Origin: Rhodobacteraceae bacterium (ex Bugula neritina AB1)
Lineage (GTDB): Bacteria; Pseudomonadota; Alphaproteobacteria; Rhodobacterales; Rhodobacteraceae
Reading direction: 5' to 3'
NCBI GenBank assembly: GCA_001730095.1
Contig: MDLF01000060.1
Span: 59,851 to 123,850, forward strand
DNA: 64,000 bases
Position numbers and translations under genes: made by a program. Below, piece after piece: positions 16,962 to 26,310 of this stretch. The notes under the pieces are model-generated. The model was not told where the DNA came from. It saw nothing but the letters and a program-made list of their open reading frames with translations, and did no database searches. The first letter of the stretch is position 1; each line of letters begins with the position of its first letter.

Positions 16962-18092
16962 ATGACAGCCCCGTTCTCTTTTGACCTGAAGGCCACCGAT
17001 GGCAAGGCGCGCACCGGCGTGATCCATACCCCGCGGGGTGAAATCCGCACGCCGGCCTTCATGCCGGTTGGGACGGCTGCGACAGTGAAGGCGATGATGC
17101 CGGAAAGCGTGCGCGCGACCGGGGCCGATATCCTGCTGGGCAACACCTATCACCTGATGCTGCGTCCCACGGCGGAGCGGATCGACCGGCTGGGCGGTTT
17201 GCACAAGTTCATGAACTGGGAACGCCCGATCCTGACCGACTCGGGCGGGTTTCAGGTGATGTCACTGGCGGGGTTGCGCAAGCTGACCGAAAAGGGCGTG
17301 ACCTTCAAATCCCATGTGGATGGCTCCAAGCATGAGCTGACGCCGGAACGGTCAATGGAAATCCAGCGGCTTTTGGGCAGTGACATTGTCATGTGCTTTG
17401 ATGAATGCCCGGCACTGCCTGCCGACCGGGACCGGATTGCCGAATCCATGCGCCTGTCGATGCGCTGGGCGGAACGGTCGCGCGAGGCCTTTGGCGACCG
17501 CCCAGGCCATGCGCTGTTTGGCATTATGCAGGGCGGGCTGGAGCAGGACCTGCGCGAAGAAAGTGCTGAGGCGCTGAAGAAGATCGGTTTTGAAGGTTAT
17601 GCGGTTGGCGGGCTGGCAGTGGGCGAGGGGCAGGAGGCGATGTTCGGCTGCCTGGAATATGCGCCGGGTTTCCTGCCTGAGGACAAGCCGCGCTATCTGA
17701 TGGGGGTGGGCAAGCCGGACGATATCGTCGGCGCCGTTGCCCGCGGTATCGACATGATGGATTGCGTGTTGCCGTCGCGGTCGGGCCGTACCGGCCAGGC
17801 CTTTACCCGCTATGGCGTCGTGAACATCAAGAATGCGCGCCATCAGGACGACCCGCGCCCCTTGGATGAGAATTGCAGCTGCCCGGCGTGTTCAAACTAC
17901 TCCCGCGCCTATCTGCACCATGTGTTCCGCAGCAACGAGATGATTTCGGGTATGCTGCTGACCTGGCACAATCTGCATTACTTCCAGGAAATTATGGGCG
18001 GAATGCGGGATGCGATTGCGGCGGGCACGTTCGAGGCCTGGCAGAAGAATTTCCATGAAATGCGCGCGCAGGGCGATATCGAACGGCTGTAA
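16962..18092 (+). CDS. tgt: Queuine tRNA-ribosyltransferase
   Basis: This 376-residue enzyme exchanges guanine-34 of tRNA-Asp, -Asn, -His and -Tyr for preQ1 as a step in queuosine synthesis. Diagnostic elements are [11 protein letters not shown] (catalytic Asp, about residue 90), [15 protein letters not shown], the nucleophile Asp in MDCVLPSR, and the zinc site CSCPAC...YLHH near residue 305. The start codon follows AAGGACAG. Length is normal. No other queuosine gene is adjacent. Confidence 0.97.
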   Translation: MTAPFSFDLKATDGKARTGVIHTPRGEIRTPAFMPVGTAATVKAMMPESVRATGADILLGNTYHLMLRPTAERIDRLGGLHKFMNWERPILTDSGGFQVMSLAGLRKLTEKGVTFKSHVDGSKHELTPERSMEIQRLLGSDIVMCFDECPALPADRDRIAESMRLSMRWAERSREAFGDRPGHALFGIMQGGLEQDLREESAEALKKIGFEGYAVGGLAVGEGQEAMFGCLEYAPGFLPEDKPRYLMGVGKPDDIVGAVARGIDMMDCVLPSRSGRTGQAFTRYGVVNIKNARHQDDPRPLDENCSCPACSNYSRAYLHHVFRSNEMISGMLLTWHNLHYFQEIMGGMRDAIAAGTFEAWQKNFHEMRAQGDIERL

Positions 18093-18223
18093 GCTGTCTG
18101 CTTGTGTCGGTTCGAATCAAGTTTGACGATGTTTTCATGGCTGCGGCAGAGGCGGGACACGCTTCTGCCTCAAATCCCCCGTCAGATCAGGCTGAAGCTT
18201 GATGTTCGAAGCGGAGGCACCTT

Positions 18224-18376
18224 ATGCAAAACGCAAATTCTGCCGGCGTGGGTCAAATTATTCTGCTGTCTGTTCTGGCCGTTGGCGTCGCGCTTTTTGC
18301 GGTTTTGGATGACGGCCGGTTGCACGCCGGTCAAGAGCATGAACGGACCCATCAGGCTGTCATGCCTGCAAAATAG
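18224..18376 (+). CDS. Small single-span membrane protein (50 aa)
   Basis: A short gene with a good GGAGG ribosome site (18212-18217 region) encodes 50 residues. A polar N-terminus is followed by one hydrophobic helix (residues 10-28, QIILLSVLAVGVALFAVL) and a charged, His-rich C-terminus ending in AVMPAK. It lies between tgt and a secreted protein gene on the same strand. I do not recognise the family. The ribosome site and protein-like composition make it likely to be real. Confidence 0.6.
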   Translation: MQNANSAGVGQIILLSVLAVGVALFAVLDDGRLHAGQEHERTHQAVMPAK

Positions 18377-18484
18377 CCGCTCCTGCGTCGTTTTCTGGGC
18401 TCTGCGGGTAGCTGAAACCGTCCCTTGTTCACATGTTATGAAGACCTGATCCGCTATCTTTGCGTCAACGCATGGAGGGTGGCG

Positions 18485-19144
18485 ATGATTTTACGCGGTG
18501 TGTTTGCAGTTGCGGTCCTGCTGGCCGGATCTGTGTCGGCACAGGCGCAGACTGATCAAGCGCAGACCGCGCCGGGATCGCTGGCGGAGGCCTCAAGCTT
18601 TTTCAAGGCGCCGCGCCTGGATGGCTGCACAATTTCTTTGGAAGACCTTGTAAATGGCGGCTCTGAGGCGCTGCGCGGGCAGTGGACCGTGCTGAAAGGG
18701 CCGGGGGAGATCGGGCTGTCGGTGGGCGGGCGCATCACGATGGAGCCGCTGCTGCAGCGCAGCGGCGAGGTGCTGCGGCTGGGGTTCCGCAATCGTCGGC
18801 TGGTGGCGGATTCTCCGGTGCTTGGGGTTCTGCCCATCGGCGTGCTGGATCGGGCACCCGTCAAACCTGGAACCGGCCTGAGAGCGGAAAGCGTGGGGCG
18901 CGGCGACCTTGCCGAAGGCACGGAGGTGTTTCTGGATGAGTTGACGCTTGGTGTGCTGCCGTGCGGCACGGATCAGCTGCTGCGGCTGAATTTGCTGGCG
19001 GAGCGTGAGACCGGCACCGGAGAACTGCAACGGCAGGACATCCGCCTGTTTCTGATTGATCAGTCACGGCTGAGCGGCACCTACCGCGAAACCGGGCCAG
19101 GCGGGCAACTGGAGCGCGGTTTGATTACGCTCAGGCGGCGCTGA
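18485..19144 (+). CDS. Secreted protein of unknown function
   Basis: The 219-residue protein has a signal peptide (MILRGVFAVAVLLAGSVSAQA). The mature part is rich in Leu, Gly and Arg with regular short strands and contains two cysteines (DGCTISLEDL near residue 45 and LPCGTDQLLRL near residue 160) that could form a disulfide. A GGAGGG site precedes the ATG. I do not recognise a domain; it may be a periplasmic beta-rich protein. A weak hairpin (GGCCAT/ATGGCC, 19169-19186) with an AT-rich tail follows. Confidence 0.65.
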   Translation: MILRGVFAVAVLLAGSVSAQAQTDQAQTAPGSLAEASSFFKAPRLDGCTISLEDLVNGGSEALRGQWTVLKGPGEIGLSVGGRITMEPLLQRSGEVLRLGFRNRRLVADSPVLGVLPIGVLDRAPVKPGTGLRAESVGRGDLAEGTEVFLDELTLGVLPCGTDQLLRLNLLAERETGTGELQRQDIRLFLIDQSRLSGTYRETGPGGQLERGLITLRRR

Positions 19145-19381
19145 TGCCACCTCTGCAGTTATCCACAGGGCCATGCCGGGATGGCCTTCATTATTTGCTC
19201 ACCGTTCCTGCATTTGCGCCCTTGTGGTCCCGGCGCGCAGCGGGCAAGGTGAGCCCCAGCCTTGAGGTGTCGCGGTTGAAAACAGTGAACCGCCCCACCA
19301 AGTAAAGACCTCCAATGAGGAGACGGGCCAAAGCTGCCGGATGCCGGGGCCGGGCCGTCTTGCCTAACCAAAGGACCGAGT

Positions 19382-21793
19382 ATGCAAGAGCCACTCAATT
19401 CCTCCTACCCAGTGCTGCCTCTGCGCGACATCGTGGTCTTCCCCCACATGATCGTGCCGCTGTTCGTGGGCCGGGAAAAATCGGTGCGCGCCCTGGAAGA
19501 GGTGATGGCCGACGACAAGCAGATCCTGCTGTCGAGCCAGATCGACCCCTCCGAGGATGACCCCGAAACCGATAGCATCTATACCACCGGCGTGCTGGCC
19601 AATGTGCTGCAGCTGCTGAAACTGCCCGATGGCACCGTCAAGGTGCTGGTCGAAGGGCAGAGCCGGGTACAGATAACCGAATTCCTGGAAAATGACGTAT
19701 TTTTCGAAGCCAAAGCCGAAGAATTGAGTGAAATTCCCGGCGATATCACCACGACCGAAGCGCTGGTGCGCACTGTGGGCGACGAATTCGAGCGCTATGC
19801 CAAGGTGCGCAAGAACATCCCCGAAGAGGCGCTGTCTGCGGTTGGAGAAACCACGGAGCCGGCCAAGCTGGCGGACCTGGTGGCGGGGCATCTGGGCATT
19901 GAAGTCGACCGCAAACAGGAGCTCTTGGAGACGCTTTCCGTCAGCGAACGGCTGGAGAAAGTCTATGGCCTGATGCAGGGGGAAATGTCGGTCCTGCAGG
20001 TCGAGAAAAAGATCAAGACCCGCGTCAAGTCCCAGATGGAAAAGACCCAGCGCGAATACTACCTGAATGAGCAGATGAAGGCCATTCAGAAGGAGCTGGG
20101 CGACGGCGAAGAGGGCGCCGGCGAGATTGCCGAGCTGGAAGAGAAGATCGCCGCAACCAAACTCTCTAAAGAGGCGCGCGAGAAGGCCGATGCGGAGCTG
20201 AAGAAGCTCAAGAGCATGTCGCCGATGTCCGCCGAGGCGACTGTTGTGCGCAACTACCTCGACTGGATGCTGTCGATCCCGTGGGGCAACAAGTCCCGCG
20301 TCAAGAAGGACCTGAACCGCGCGCAGGAGATCCTGGATGCGGATCATTATGGCCTGGAAAAGGTCAAGGAGCGCATCGTCGAGTATCTGGCGGTGCAGCA
20401 GCGCTCGGCCAAGCTGAAGGGGCCGATCCTCTGCCTCGTCGGTCCTCCGGGCGTGGGTAAAACCTCGCTGGGCAAATCCGTGGCCAAGGCAACGGGCCGC
20501 GAGTTCATCCGCATTTCGCTGGGTGGCGTGCGCGACGAGTCCGAGATCCGCGGCCACCGCCGCACCTACATTGGTTCAATGCCCGGCAAGATCATTCAGG
20601 CGCTGAAGAAGGCCAAGACCACCAACCCTCTGATCTTGCTGGATGAGATCGACAAGATGGGCCAGGATTTCCGCGGCGACCCGGCCTCGGCGATGCTAGA
20701 GGTGCTGGACCCGGAGCAGAACAGTACCTTTATGGATCACTATCTGGAGGTCGAATATGATCTCTCGAACGTGATGTTCCTGACCACTTCGAACAGCTAC
20801 AACATGCCGGGCCCGCTGTTGGACCGGATGGAGATCATTCCGCTTTCGGGATACACCGAAGATGAAAAGCGCGAGATCGCCAAGCAGCATCTGATTTCCA
20901 AACAGGTGAAGAACCACGGCCTGAAAGCCAAGGAGTTCGAGCTGACCGAGGACGCGGTGACCGAGATGATCCGCACCTATACCCGCGAAGCCGGGGTGCG
21001 GAACCTGGAGCGTGAGATCGCCAAGGTTGCCCGCAAGTCGCTGACGAAGATCGTCAAGAAAGAAGCCGACAGCGTGACTGTCACGGCGGACAATCTGGAT
21101 GATTTCCTGGGCGTCAAGAAGTTCCGCTATGGCCTGGCCGAGCTGGAGGATCAGGTGGGTGTTGTCACCGGGCTGGCCTATACTTCGGTTGGCGGTGAGC
21201 TGTTGTCGATTGAGGCGCTGCGCCTGCCGGGCAAGGGTCGGATGAAGACCACCGGCAAGCTGGGCGATGTTATGAAGGAGTCGATTGAGGCGGCCTCCAG
21301 CTATGTGCGTTCGGTCAGCCCGCAGATCGGGGTCAAGCCGCCGCAGTTCGACAAGCTGGACATCCATGTGCACGTGCCAGACGGGGCGACCCCCAAGGAT
21401 GGCCCAAGCGCAGGCCTGGCGATGGTGACAGCGATCGTGTCGGTGCTGACCGGTATCCCTGTGCGCAAGGACATTGCCATGACCGGCGAAGTCACCCTGC
21501 GCGGCAATGCAAGCGCCATTGGCGGGCTCAAGGAAAAACTGCTGGCCGCATTGCGCGGAGGTATCAAGACAGTGCTGATCCCGCAGGAGAACGAAAAGGA
21601 CCTGCCGGAGATCCCGGACAACGTGAAGGAGGGGCTGGAAATCATCCCGGTCAGTCATGTGTCCGAGGTTCTGGAACACGCGCTGGTCTCCAAGCCTGAA
21701 GCCATCGAGTGGGATGAGGAAGCGGAGGAAGCAGCAGCAGCCAAAGCGGCGCTGCAAGGCTCCGGCGAGGGCGCAGGCGCCACAGCGCATTGA
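19382..21793 (+). CDS. lon: ATP-dependent protease Lon
   Basis: The 803-residue cytosolic protease degrades misfolded and regulatory proteins. The N-terminal LON substrate domain (residues 1-200) begins [25 protein letters not shown]. The AAA+ module has Walker [10 protein letters not shown] near residue 356 and Walker [11 protein letters not shown] near residue 420. The C-terminal Ser-Lys protease has [11 protein letters not shown] (catalytic Ser, about 678) and [10 protein letters not shown] (catalytic Lys, about 721). The length is standard. The start follows AAAGGACCGAGT. It is a single transcription unit that ends in a strong terminator. Confidence 0.98.
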   Translation: MQEPLNSSYPVLPLRDIVVFPHMIVPLFVGREKSVRALEEVMADDKQILLSSQIDPSEDDPETDSIYTTGVLANVLQLLKLPDGTVKVLVEGQSRVQITEFLENDVFFEAKAEELSEIPGDITTTEALVRTVGDEFERYAKVRKNIPEEALSAVGETTEPAKLADLVAGHLGIEVDRKQELLETLSVSERLEKVYGLMQGEMSVLQVEKKIKTRVKSQMEKTQREYYLNEQMKAIQKELGDGEEGAGEIAELEEKIAATKLSKEAREKADAELKKLKSMSPMSAEATVVRNYLDWMLSIPWGNKSRVKKDLNRAQEILDADHYGLEKVKERIVEYLAVQQRSAKLKGPILCLVGPPGVGKTSLGKSVAKATGREFIRISLGGVRDESEIRGHRRTYIGSMPGKIIQALKKAKTTNPLILLDEIDKMGQDFRGDPASAMLEVLDPEQNSTFMDHYLEVEYDLSNVMFLTTSNSYNMPGPLLDRMEIIPLSGYTEDEKREIAKQHLISKQVKNHGLKAKEFELTEDAVTEMIRTYTREAGVRNLEREIAKVARKSLTKIVKKEADSVTVTADNLDDFLGVKKFRYGLAELEDQVGVVTGLAYTSVGGELLSIEALRLPGKGRMKTTGKLGDVMKESIEAASSYVRSVSPQIGVKPPQFDKLDIHVHVPDGATPKDGPSAGLAMVTAIVSVLTGIPVRKDIAMTGEVTLRGNASAIGGLKEKLLAALRGGIKTVLIPQENEKDLPEIPDNVKEGLEIIPVSHVSEVLEHALVSKPEAIEWDEEAEEAAAAKAALQGSGEGAGATAH

Positions 21794-21820
21794 TCCGCTG
21801 ATCAAATTGGTAGACAAAAG

Positions 21821-21853
21821 AAAAGGGCGGCTCGAGAGAGCGCGCCCTTTTTT
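21821..21853 (+). terminator. Intrinsic terminator of lon
   Basis: AAAAGGGCG (21821-21829) pairs with CGCCCTTTT (21843-21851), the inner GCTC/GAGC adds a second short stem, and a T6 run follows. It starts 27 bases after the lon stop codon. Confidence 0.9.
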
Positions 21854-21977
21854 GCTTGCTTACGTGTCGGCCCGTCTTGCCGGGGCATATGGTCCTTGGC
21901 ATCTGCGTGACATCGCAAAGGAAGGCTCCCGCCCGCAGTCGGCTGCGCATTTTGCGCCGCCGCTGCGGTTGGGCATA

Positions 21978-22112
21978 GCGCCGCACCTGTGGTGCGGCGC
22001 ACGGCCTGCCCCGGATGGGGCAGGCCGCCGGGCCCAAAATCCGGATGGCGGCTGGCCGCAGGCCGGGCGCCGTCCGGGTGCGGGAGTGCGCCCGCAGGTG
22101 GGTATGAACACA
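21978..22112. repeat. Cluster of GC-rich hairpins between lon and the dehydrogenase gene
   Basis: No gene is seen between 21854 and 22116. Instead there are consecutive hairpins: GCGCCGCACC/GGTGCGGCGC (21978-21987 with 21991-22000), CGGCCTGCCCC/GGGGCAGGCCG (22002-22012 with 22017-22027), and CCGGATGGCG with CGCCGTCCGG (starting at 22041 and about 22069, one wobble). They lie downstream of both converging genes and may act as transcription barriers or REP-like elements. Confidence 0.6.
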
Positions 22113-22116
22113 GGGA

Positions 22117-23172
22117 TCAGGCGGCCCTGCTGGCCTGGTCTATCTTAGCCTTTACGGTGGCGATTGCCATCTGTGCTGGACTGACATCTGCGGCCTTGGC
22201 CTGAGTCAGGATCGTCGCCATGGTCTCGTCCAGCGCCTGCAGCTTTTCGGCGACAAAGCCCTCGCGGTCCTTGATCCGCCGGATCTCGCTCGCAACGTTG
22301 ATAATGCCGCCGCCGTTGGCGACAAAATCGGGCGCATAGAGAATACCGCGGTCATGCAGGGTTGCGGCATCCGCAGCAGTCGCCAGTTGGTTGTTGGCGC
22401 CGCCTGCGACGATTTCTGTTTTAAGTTGGGGAATGGTTTGGGCGTTCAGGATGCCGCCGATGGCGCAGGGGGCAAAGACGTCTGCCTCAGTGCTGTAGAT
22501 ATCTGCCAGCGGCACAGCCTTGGTGCCGAATTCGGCAATCGCCATTTTGACACGGGTCTCGTCGATGTCTGTGACGATCAGCTTCGCGCCGGCCTTTGTC
22601 AGGAACTTGCAAAGGTGCCAGCCAACGTGGCCCAGGCCCTGTACCGCCACGGTGACGCCATCCAGATCGCGGCTGCCGTGCTTATGGGCGCGGGCGGTGC
22701 GGATTGCATTGAAAATGCCGCGGGCGGTGATTGGCGAGGGGTCGCCGCTGGCGAAGGCGCCGTCGGCAAGGCCAGCCGCAAAGCGGGTTTCTTCCGCCAG
22801 GACCGCCATGTCTGCCGGGCTCATACCCATGTCTTCGGCGGTGATGTAACGGCCCTCTAGCCCTTCGATGGCGCGGGCGAAGGCGCGCAGCAGCTCTGGC
22901 GACTTGTCCTTGGCCGGATCGCCGATGATCACCGCCTTGCCGCCGCCGAGTGGCAGGCCTGCCGCGGCGTTCTTATAGGTCATGCCTTCGCTGAGGCGCA
23001 TGACGTCAGTCAGTGCCTCATCCTCGCTGGTATAGGGGCGCATGCGCAGCCCGCCCGCCGCCGGGCCGAGCCGGGTGGAATGTATGGCAATGAAACCCAG
23101 AAGGCCCACAGAGGTCTCCTCGACGCGGTAAATCTCTTCGTGGCTGCTGGACGCAACGGCGGTCACTGTCAT
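22117..23172 (-). CDS. Leu/Glu/Phe/Val dehydrogenase family protein
   Basis: The 351-residue NAD-dependent amino acid dehydrogenase catalyses reversible oxidative deamination, most like leucine/valine dehydrogenases. It has the substrate-domain motif GPAAGGLRM near residue 40, the catalytic lysine in AAAGLPLGGGKAVI near residue 70, and the Rossmann motif VAVQGLGHVGWHL near residue 180. The start at 23172 (MTVTAVASSS) follows GGAGGAG by 8 bases; the frame continues upstream without similarity. It is divergent from an Lrp-type regulator, which suggests amino-acid-responsive control. Exact substrate (Leu, Val, Phe) is not certain. Confidence 0.92.
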   Translation of the reverse strand: MTVTAVASSSHEEIYRVEETSVGLLGFIAIHSTRLGPAAGGLRMRPYTSEDEALTDVMRLSEGMTYKNAAAGLPLGGGKAVIIGDPAKDKSPELLRAFARAIEGLEGRYITAEDMGMSPADMAVLAEETRFAAGLADGAFASGDPSPITARGIFNAIRTARAHKHGSRDLDGVTVAVQGLGHVGWHLCKFLTKAGAKLIVTDIDETRVKMAIAEFGTKAVPLADIYSTEADVFAPCAIGGILNAQTIPQLKTEIVAGGANNQLATAADAATLHDRGILYAPDFVANGGGIINVASEIRRIKDREGFVAEKLQALDETMATILTQAKAADVSPAQMAIATVKAKIDQASRAA

Positions 23173-23282
23173 CTGGATGGCTCCTCCAAGGATTTTTCCG
23201 GATGGTAACAGCGGCTGAGCGCCGGTTTTCACCAAAAGAAGCTCCTGCTTTGCCCGATTTTGGTGGTATGCTCTGCGCGAAG

Positions 23283-23296
23283 CTCTAATTTTAGAG
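23283..23296. promoter_or_regulatory. Palindromic site CTCTAA-TT-TTAGAG in front of the lrp-type gene
   Basis: A perfect 6+6 bp inverted repeat lies 9 bases upstream of the Lrp-type start codon, in the divergent promoter region of the dehydrogenase gene. It is flanked by two direct copies of GAAGCTC (23279-23285 and 23298-23304), 19 bases apart. The position suits autoregulation by the Lrp-family protein, but this is inference. Confidence 0.5.
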
Positions 23297-23305
23297 GGAA
23301 GCTCC

Positions 23306-23761
23306 ATGGATTCGATTGATCGCAAGATTGTTGCCGCGCTTCAGCGCAACGGCCGGCTGAAGATTTCCGAACTGTCTGAGATGGTAGGTCTTTCCCCAAC
23401 GCCTTGCGCGCGTCGGCTTGCCCATCTGGAAGAAAGCGGCGTGATCAGCGGCTATTCGGCGCGGGTGGATCAGGCTAGGATGGGCCTTCCGGTGACGATC
23501 TTTGTGACGGTGGAGCTGGAACGGCAGTCCACCGATGCGCTGCAGGCATTTGAAGCGGACGTGCGCAAGTTCGATCAGGTGATGGAGTGCTACCTGATGA
23601 CCGGCACCCGTGATATCCTGCTTCGGGTGGTGGCAGAGGACCTGCCGGATTTTGACCGGTTCCTGGAGGGCCAGCTGATGCGGGTTCCGGGCATCCGCAA
23701 CACCCGTTCCAGCTTTACTCTGCGTACAATGATCCGGCGTGATGCGCTGCCGTCCTGCTGA
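23306..23761 (+). CDS. Lrp/AsnC-family transcriptional regulator
   Basis: The 151-residue protein has an N-terminal HTH (DSIDRKIVAALQRNGRLKISELSEMVGLSPTPCARRLAHLEESGVI, residues 2-47) and a C-terminal RAM ligand-binding domain (MECYLMTGTRDILLRVVAEDLPDFDRF). Lrp proteins bind amino acids and form octamers that wrap DNA. It is transcribed divergently from the amino acid dehydrogenase gene over a 133-bp gap, the classic layout for control of that enzyme. A palindrome sits just before its start. Confidence 0.95.
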   Translation: MDSIDRKIVAALQRNGRLKISELSEMVGLSPTPCARRLAHLEESGVISGYSARVDQARMGLPVTIFVTVELERQSTDALQAFEADVRKFDQVMECYLMTGTRDILLRVVAEDLPDFDRFLEGQLMRVPGIRNTRSSFTLRTMIRRDALPSC

Positions 23762-23995
23762 CCGCTTCACCAAAGCGGGCAGGGCGCATTCTTTCCCGAA
23801 CCCCTTTGGCATGCGGCCCATAGGCCTGTGTGGGAAACGCTGCGCCGCACCGGCGAGGGCATAAAATGCGGGCCATGTCCTTGCCCTAGGGACACGCCAG
23901 GAAATTGCCACTGTAGAAAATTCCGGGGAAGCAGCGAAATTCTTCCATTGGACCTCTTGCGGTGCCCGCACCGGACCGTTAAAAGCCTGCCTCAC

Positions 23996-24070
23996 GGGTG
24001 ATTAGCTCAGTGGTAGAGCGCTTCGTTCACATCGAAGATGTCAGGAGTTCAAATCTCTTATCACCCACCA
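23996..24070 (+). tRNA. tRNA-Val (CAC)
   Basis: A complete cloverleaf folds: acceptor GGGTGAT with ATCACCC, the D arm contains AGCTCAGTGGTAGAGC, and the anticodon stem CTTCG/CGAAG encloses TTCACAT, giving anticodon CAC. The T arm contains TTCAAAT. Discriminator A and encoded CCA are present. Confidence 0.95.
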
Positions 24071-24182
24071 TCTTTCTGAAAGGCGCTCCCGGATTTGGTT
24101 GAGCGCCTTTTGTTGTTTCCGGGGTTCCGCCTGCCGCCGTGTCCCGCTACCAATTTGCCCAAGAACGGGCTGGGAGCACATC

Positions 24183-24752
24183 ATGGAATTTCCGAAGATC
24201 TGGCTGTTGCGGCACGGGCAGACAGAATGGAACGCGCAAAAACGCATACAGGGGCAGCTGGAATCACCGCTGTCACCTCTGGGAGTGGAGCACGCGCGCC
24301 GTCAGGCCGCTCTGATGGTGCCGGTGATGGCGCAGAAACCTGCCTGTTATGCATCTCCTCTTGGGCGGGCGCAGCAGACGGCTGATATTGCCTTGGGCGG
24401 GGCGCCCTTTAAGACAGACCCACGGCTGGCCGAAGCTTATGCCGGCGCCTTTCAGGGGATGACCCTGGGAGAAGTTGCCGCGCAGTATCCGCAGATCCAT
24501 GGCGCCAATCCACGTAACCTGGATCTGTTCTGCGAAGCCCCAGGCGGCGAGGGCTATGAGCGTTTCCACGCTCGTATCCTTGATTTCATGCACGCCCTGA
24601 CCGAACCGTCGGTGGTGGTTGCGCACGGGCTGCTGGGGCAGGTGATGCGCGGCATTGTCTGCGGTCTGCCACGTGACGGGATGGCGTCTCTGCCCAACGG
24701 TCAGGGCTGCGTCTATGTGCTGGAAGACGGCGCGGAAACCGTGCTGGAATAA
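24183..24752 (+). CDS. Histidine phosphatase family protein (phosphoglycerate mutase-like)
   Basis: The 189-residue protein has the catalytic LRHGQTEWN near residue 10 (phospho-accepting His), the SPLGRAQQTA motif near residue 60, the acid-base Glu in EAYAGAFQG near residue 85 and the second catalytic His in VVAHGLLGQVMRG near residue 145. Such proteins are broad phosphatases or mutases (CobC, GpmB or SixA-like). The substrate is unknown. The start at 24183 follows GGGAG. It lies between two tRNA-Val genes on the same strand. Confidence 0.9.
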   Translation: MEFPKIWLLRHGQTEWNAQKRIQGQLESPLSPLGVEHARRQAALMVPVMAQKPACYASPLGRAQQTADIALGGAPFKTDPRLAEAYAGAFQGMTLGEVAAQYPQIHGANPRNLDLFCEAPGGEGYERFHARILDFMHALTEPSVVVAHGLLGQVMRGIVCGLPRDGMASLPNGQGCVYVLEDGAETVLE

Positions 24753-24826
24753 GGTGCCGGTTTCGGTAAAAAAACTGAAATCCCCCCTTGCGCTGCCCAG
24801 CGGCATTGTCTAAATCCCCGCTCATC

Positions 24827-24902
<76 letters not shown>

Positions 24903-25106
24903 TCCTTCTTCTTTCTTGAATGTTTTCATGTATGATATGATATCTGCACGCGATGTTCGGGTATTTTTGTTTATTTTCAGGTGCTTGTGCGGCGCGGCGG
25001 AATTTTTTTCGGGAAAGTTCTGAAAAAGGCAAAACACCGCTTGACGGTGCGGGGGGCGGGGAATATTACAGCCCAACATTCGGCAGCGATGCTGAAAGTG
25101 CAGCGG

Positions 25107-25183
25107 GCGGTTGTAGCTCAGTTGGTTAGAGTACCGGCCTGTCACGCCGGGGGTCGCGGGTTCGAGCCCCGTCAACCGCGCCA
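25107..25183 (+). tRNA. tRNA-Asp (GTC)
   Basis: The cloverleaf has acceptor GCGGTTG with CAACCGC and the anticodon loop CTGTCAC between CCGGC and GCCGG, giving anticodon GTC. The T arm is GCGGGTTCGAGCCCCGT. Discriminator G, expected for tRNA-Asp, and encoded CCA are present. Confidence 0.95.
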
Positions 25184-25229
25184 CTTTCCTATCTTGGATA
25201 TTCAGCCGTCCGGAAACATGACACAGATG

Positions 25230-25631
25230 TCAGCCGTGCATTGTGCAGCCTGTTTCCGGGGTGTCCTGGCTGAAGGTGTTCAGCCACGTCCCGCCTTCCT
25301 TTTCCCAAAGTGAAGAGATCAGCATTACTTTCCAGTCCGCTGAGCCGGATGACCGGAAGGATGCGCGGTAGGAGAGCAGCGCTGCGGTATTGCCGATACA
25401 GCGTAAGCAGGCGCTGCTCAGCTCGTACTCGGCGATCGCCGGCCCCTCTTGCAACTGGCCGCAATGATCGGCCTTGCTTGCAAAGCCACTGGGGTAGACG
25501 CCGAGAAAGCTGTCAGAAAGCATGTGCTCATCCGCCTGACGGTCGCCAAGGACCATGGCGTCCCATACGCGGGTCTCCAGAGCTAGGAATTTTTCCAGCA
25601 GCGCGCCGTTTGTCAGAATCGCTTGGGTCAT
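25230..25631 (-). CDS. SnoaL/DUF4440-like protein (NTF2 fold)
   Basis: The protein of about 133 residues has the pattern of small NTF2-like DUF4440 proteins: an N-terminal helix (LLEKFLALETRVWDAMVLGD), a LSDSFLGVYPSGFASK segment and a C-terminal sheet (WKVMLISSLWEKEGGTWLNTFSQDTP). The function is unknown. The ATG at 25631 gives a natural N-terminus but has no ribosome site. A GTG at 25697 would overlap the stop of the upstream gene (GTGA) and add 22 residues of unlikely composition. The two genes are probably co-transcribed. Confidence 0.7.
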   Translation of the reverse strand: MTQAILTNGALLEKFLALETRVWDAMVLGDRQADEHMLSDSFLGVYPSGFASKADHCGQLQEGPAIAEYELSSACLRCIGNTAALLSYRASFRSSGSADWKVMLISSLWEKEGGTWLNTFSQDTPETGCTMHG

Positions 25632-25693
25632 GGCGCCAGCCTGACGGCCGGCGCGCTGAGGGGCAAGCATCCTGCCACAGCCACAGGCGGACG

Positions 25694-25915
25694 TCACAGG
25701 GCAGGCGGGTTCGGCTCTGCCTCCGTGTCATGGCGCCAGCCGGTCAGCTCCGAGTCGACCCAGGTCTTGAGGCGGCCAAGGTCCGGGGACGGGTGGGATT
25801 CCAGGTAGCGCAGCAGCACCCGTGTGCCGTGCTGGTAACCGGCGCGGTAGCTCTCTTCCGGGTCGGTTTGAGTGCCCTCGAATCCTGGCGGGCGCTTGTA
25901 GCTGCTTTGCGTCAT
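25694..25915 (-). CDS. Small conserved-type hypothetical protein (73 aa)
   Basis: A 73-residue soluble protein begins MTQSSYKRPPGFEGTQTDP and contains a helix-rich middle (YRAGYQHGTRVLLRYLESH) with a polar C-terminus that includes WVDSELTGWRH. GGAGG lies 7 bases before the ATG at 25915. I do not recognise a domain. It is the first gene of a short leftward unit with the DUF4440-like gene. Confidence 0.65.
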   Translation of the reverse strand: MTQSSYKRPPGFEGTQTDPEESYRAGYQHGTRVLLRYLESHPSPDLGRLKTWVDSELTGWRHDTEAEPNPPAL

Positions 25916-25978
25916 CTTTGCCTCCGTCTGCAATGCGTTCACGTGTTTGTGCAAGGCTATCGCAAGAGCGATAAGCAA

Positions 25979-26310
25979 GTCTTAATACCGTGGGCAAAAC
26001 AAACAGCAGACGCCGGTTTGCCGTCTTTGATCCGGCTTTGAGACGGCGCCTGGTCTGTGAAAATGGTCTTTGAAACTGGGCTGTGGAGCCAGGACGGAGG
26101 GGGAATGCTCGCGCCGCCATCGGCGGCGCCACGCCCAACGGGAAGAGGGGCTCCCTGGGGCCCTGATGACGGGCGGGAGGAGCCCCCTGTGGCGGCGTTG
26201 CGCGCAGGGTGCACAGCAGGCGGCGGCTTTGCAGGGCGGATTGCCCGGCTGGCGGCCTGCTGAACGGGCGATTTCCCAAAAGGAGATTTGGCCCGCCCGT
26301 TTGCCTGAAG
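25979..26310. other. Intergenic region with two GC-rich hairpins
   Basis: No gene is supported here. GCGCCGCC/GGCGGCGC (26111-26118 with 26122-26129) forms a tight 8-bp hairpin, and GGGGCTCC/GGAGCCCC (26147-26154 with 26179-26186) forms a second. AACGGGCG/CGCCCGTT (26263-26270 with 26294-26301) lies just beyond the M20 peptidase stop and may end its transcript, though there is no T run. The rest is unremarkable. Confidence 0.55.

Noticed and set aside
19260..19300. Possible heat-shock sigma factor promoter before lon (GTTGAA … CCCCACCA)
   Set aside because: Match and spacing (12 bases) are imperfect; not strong enough to list as a feature.
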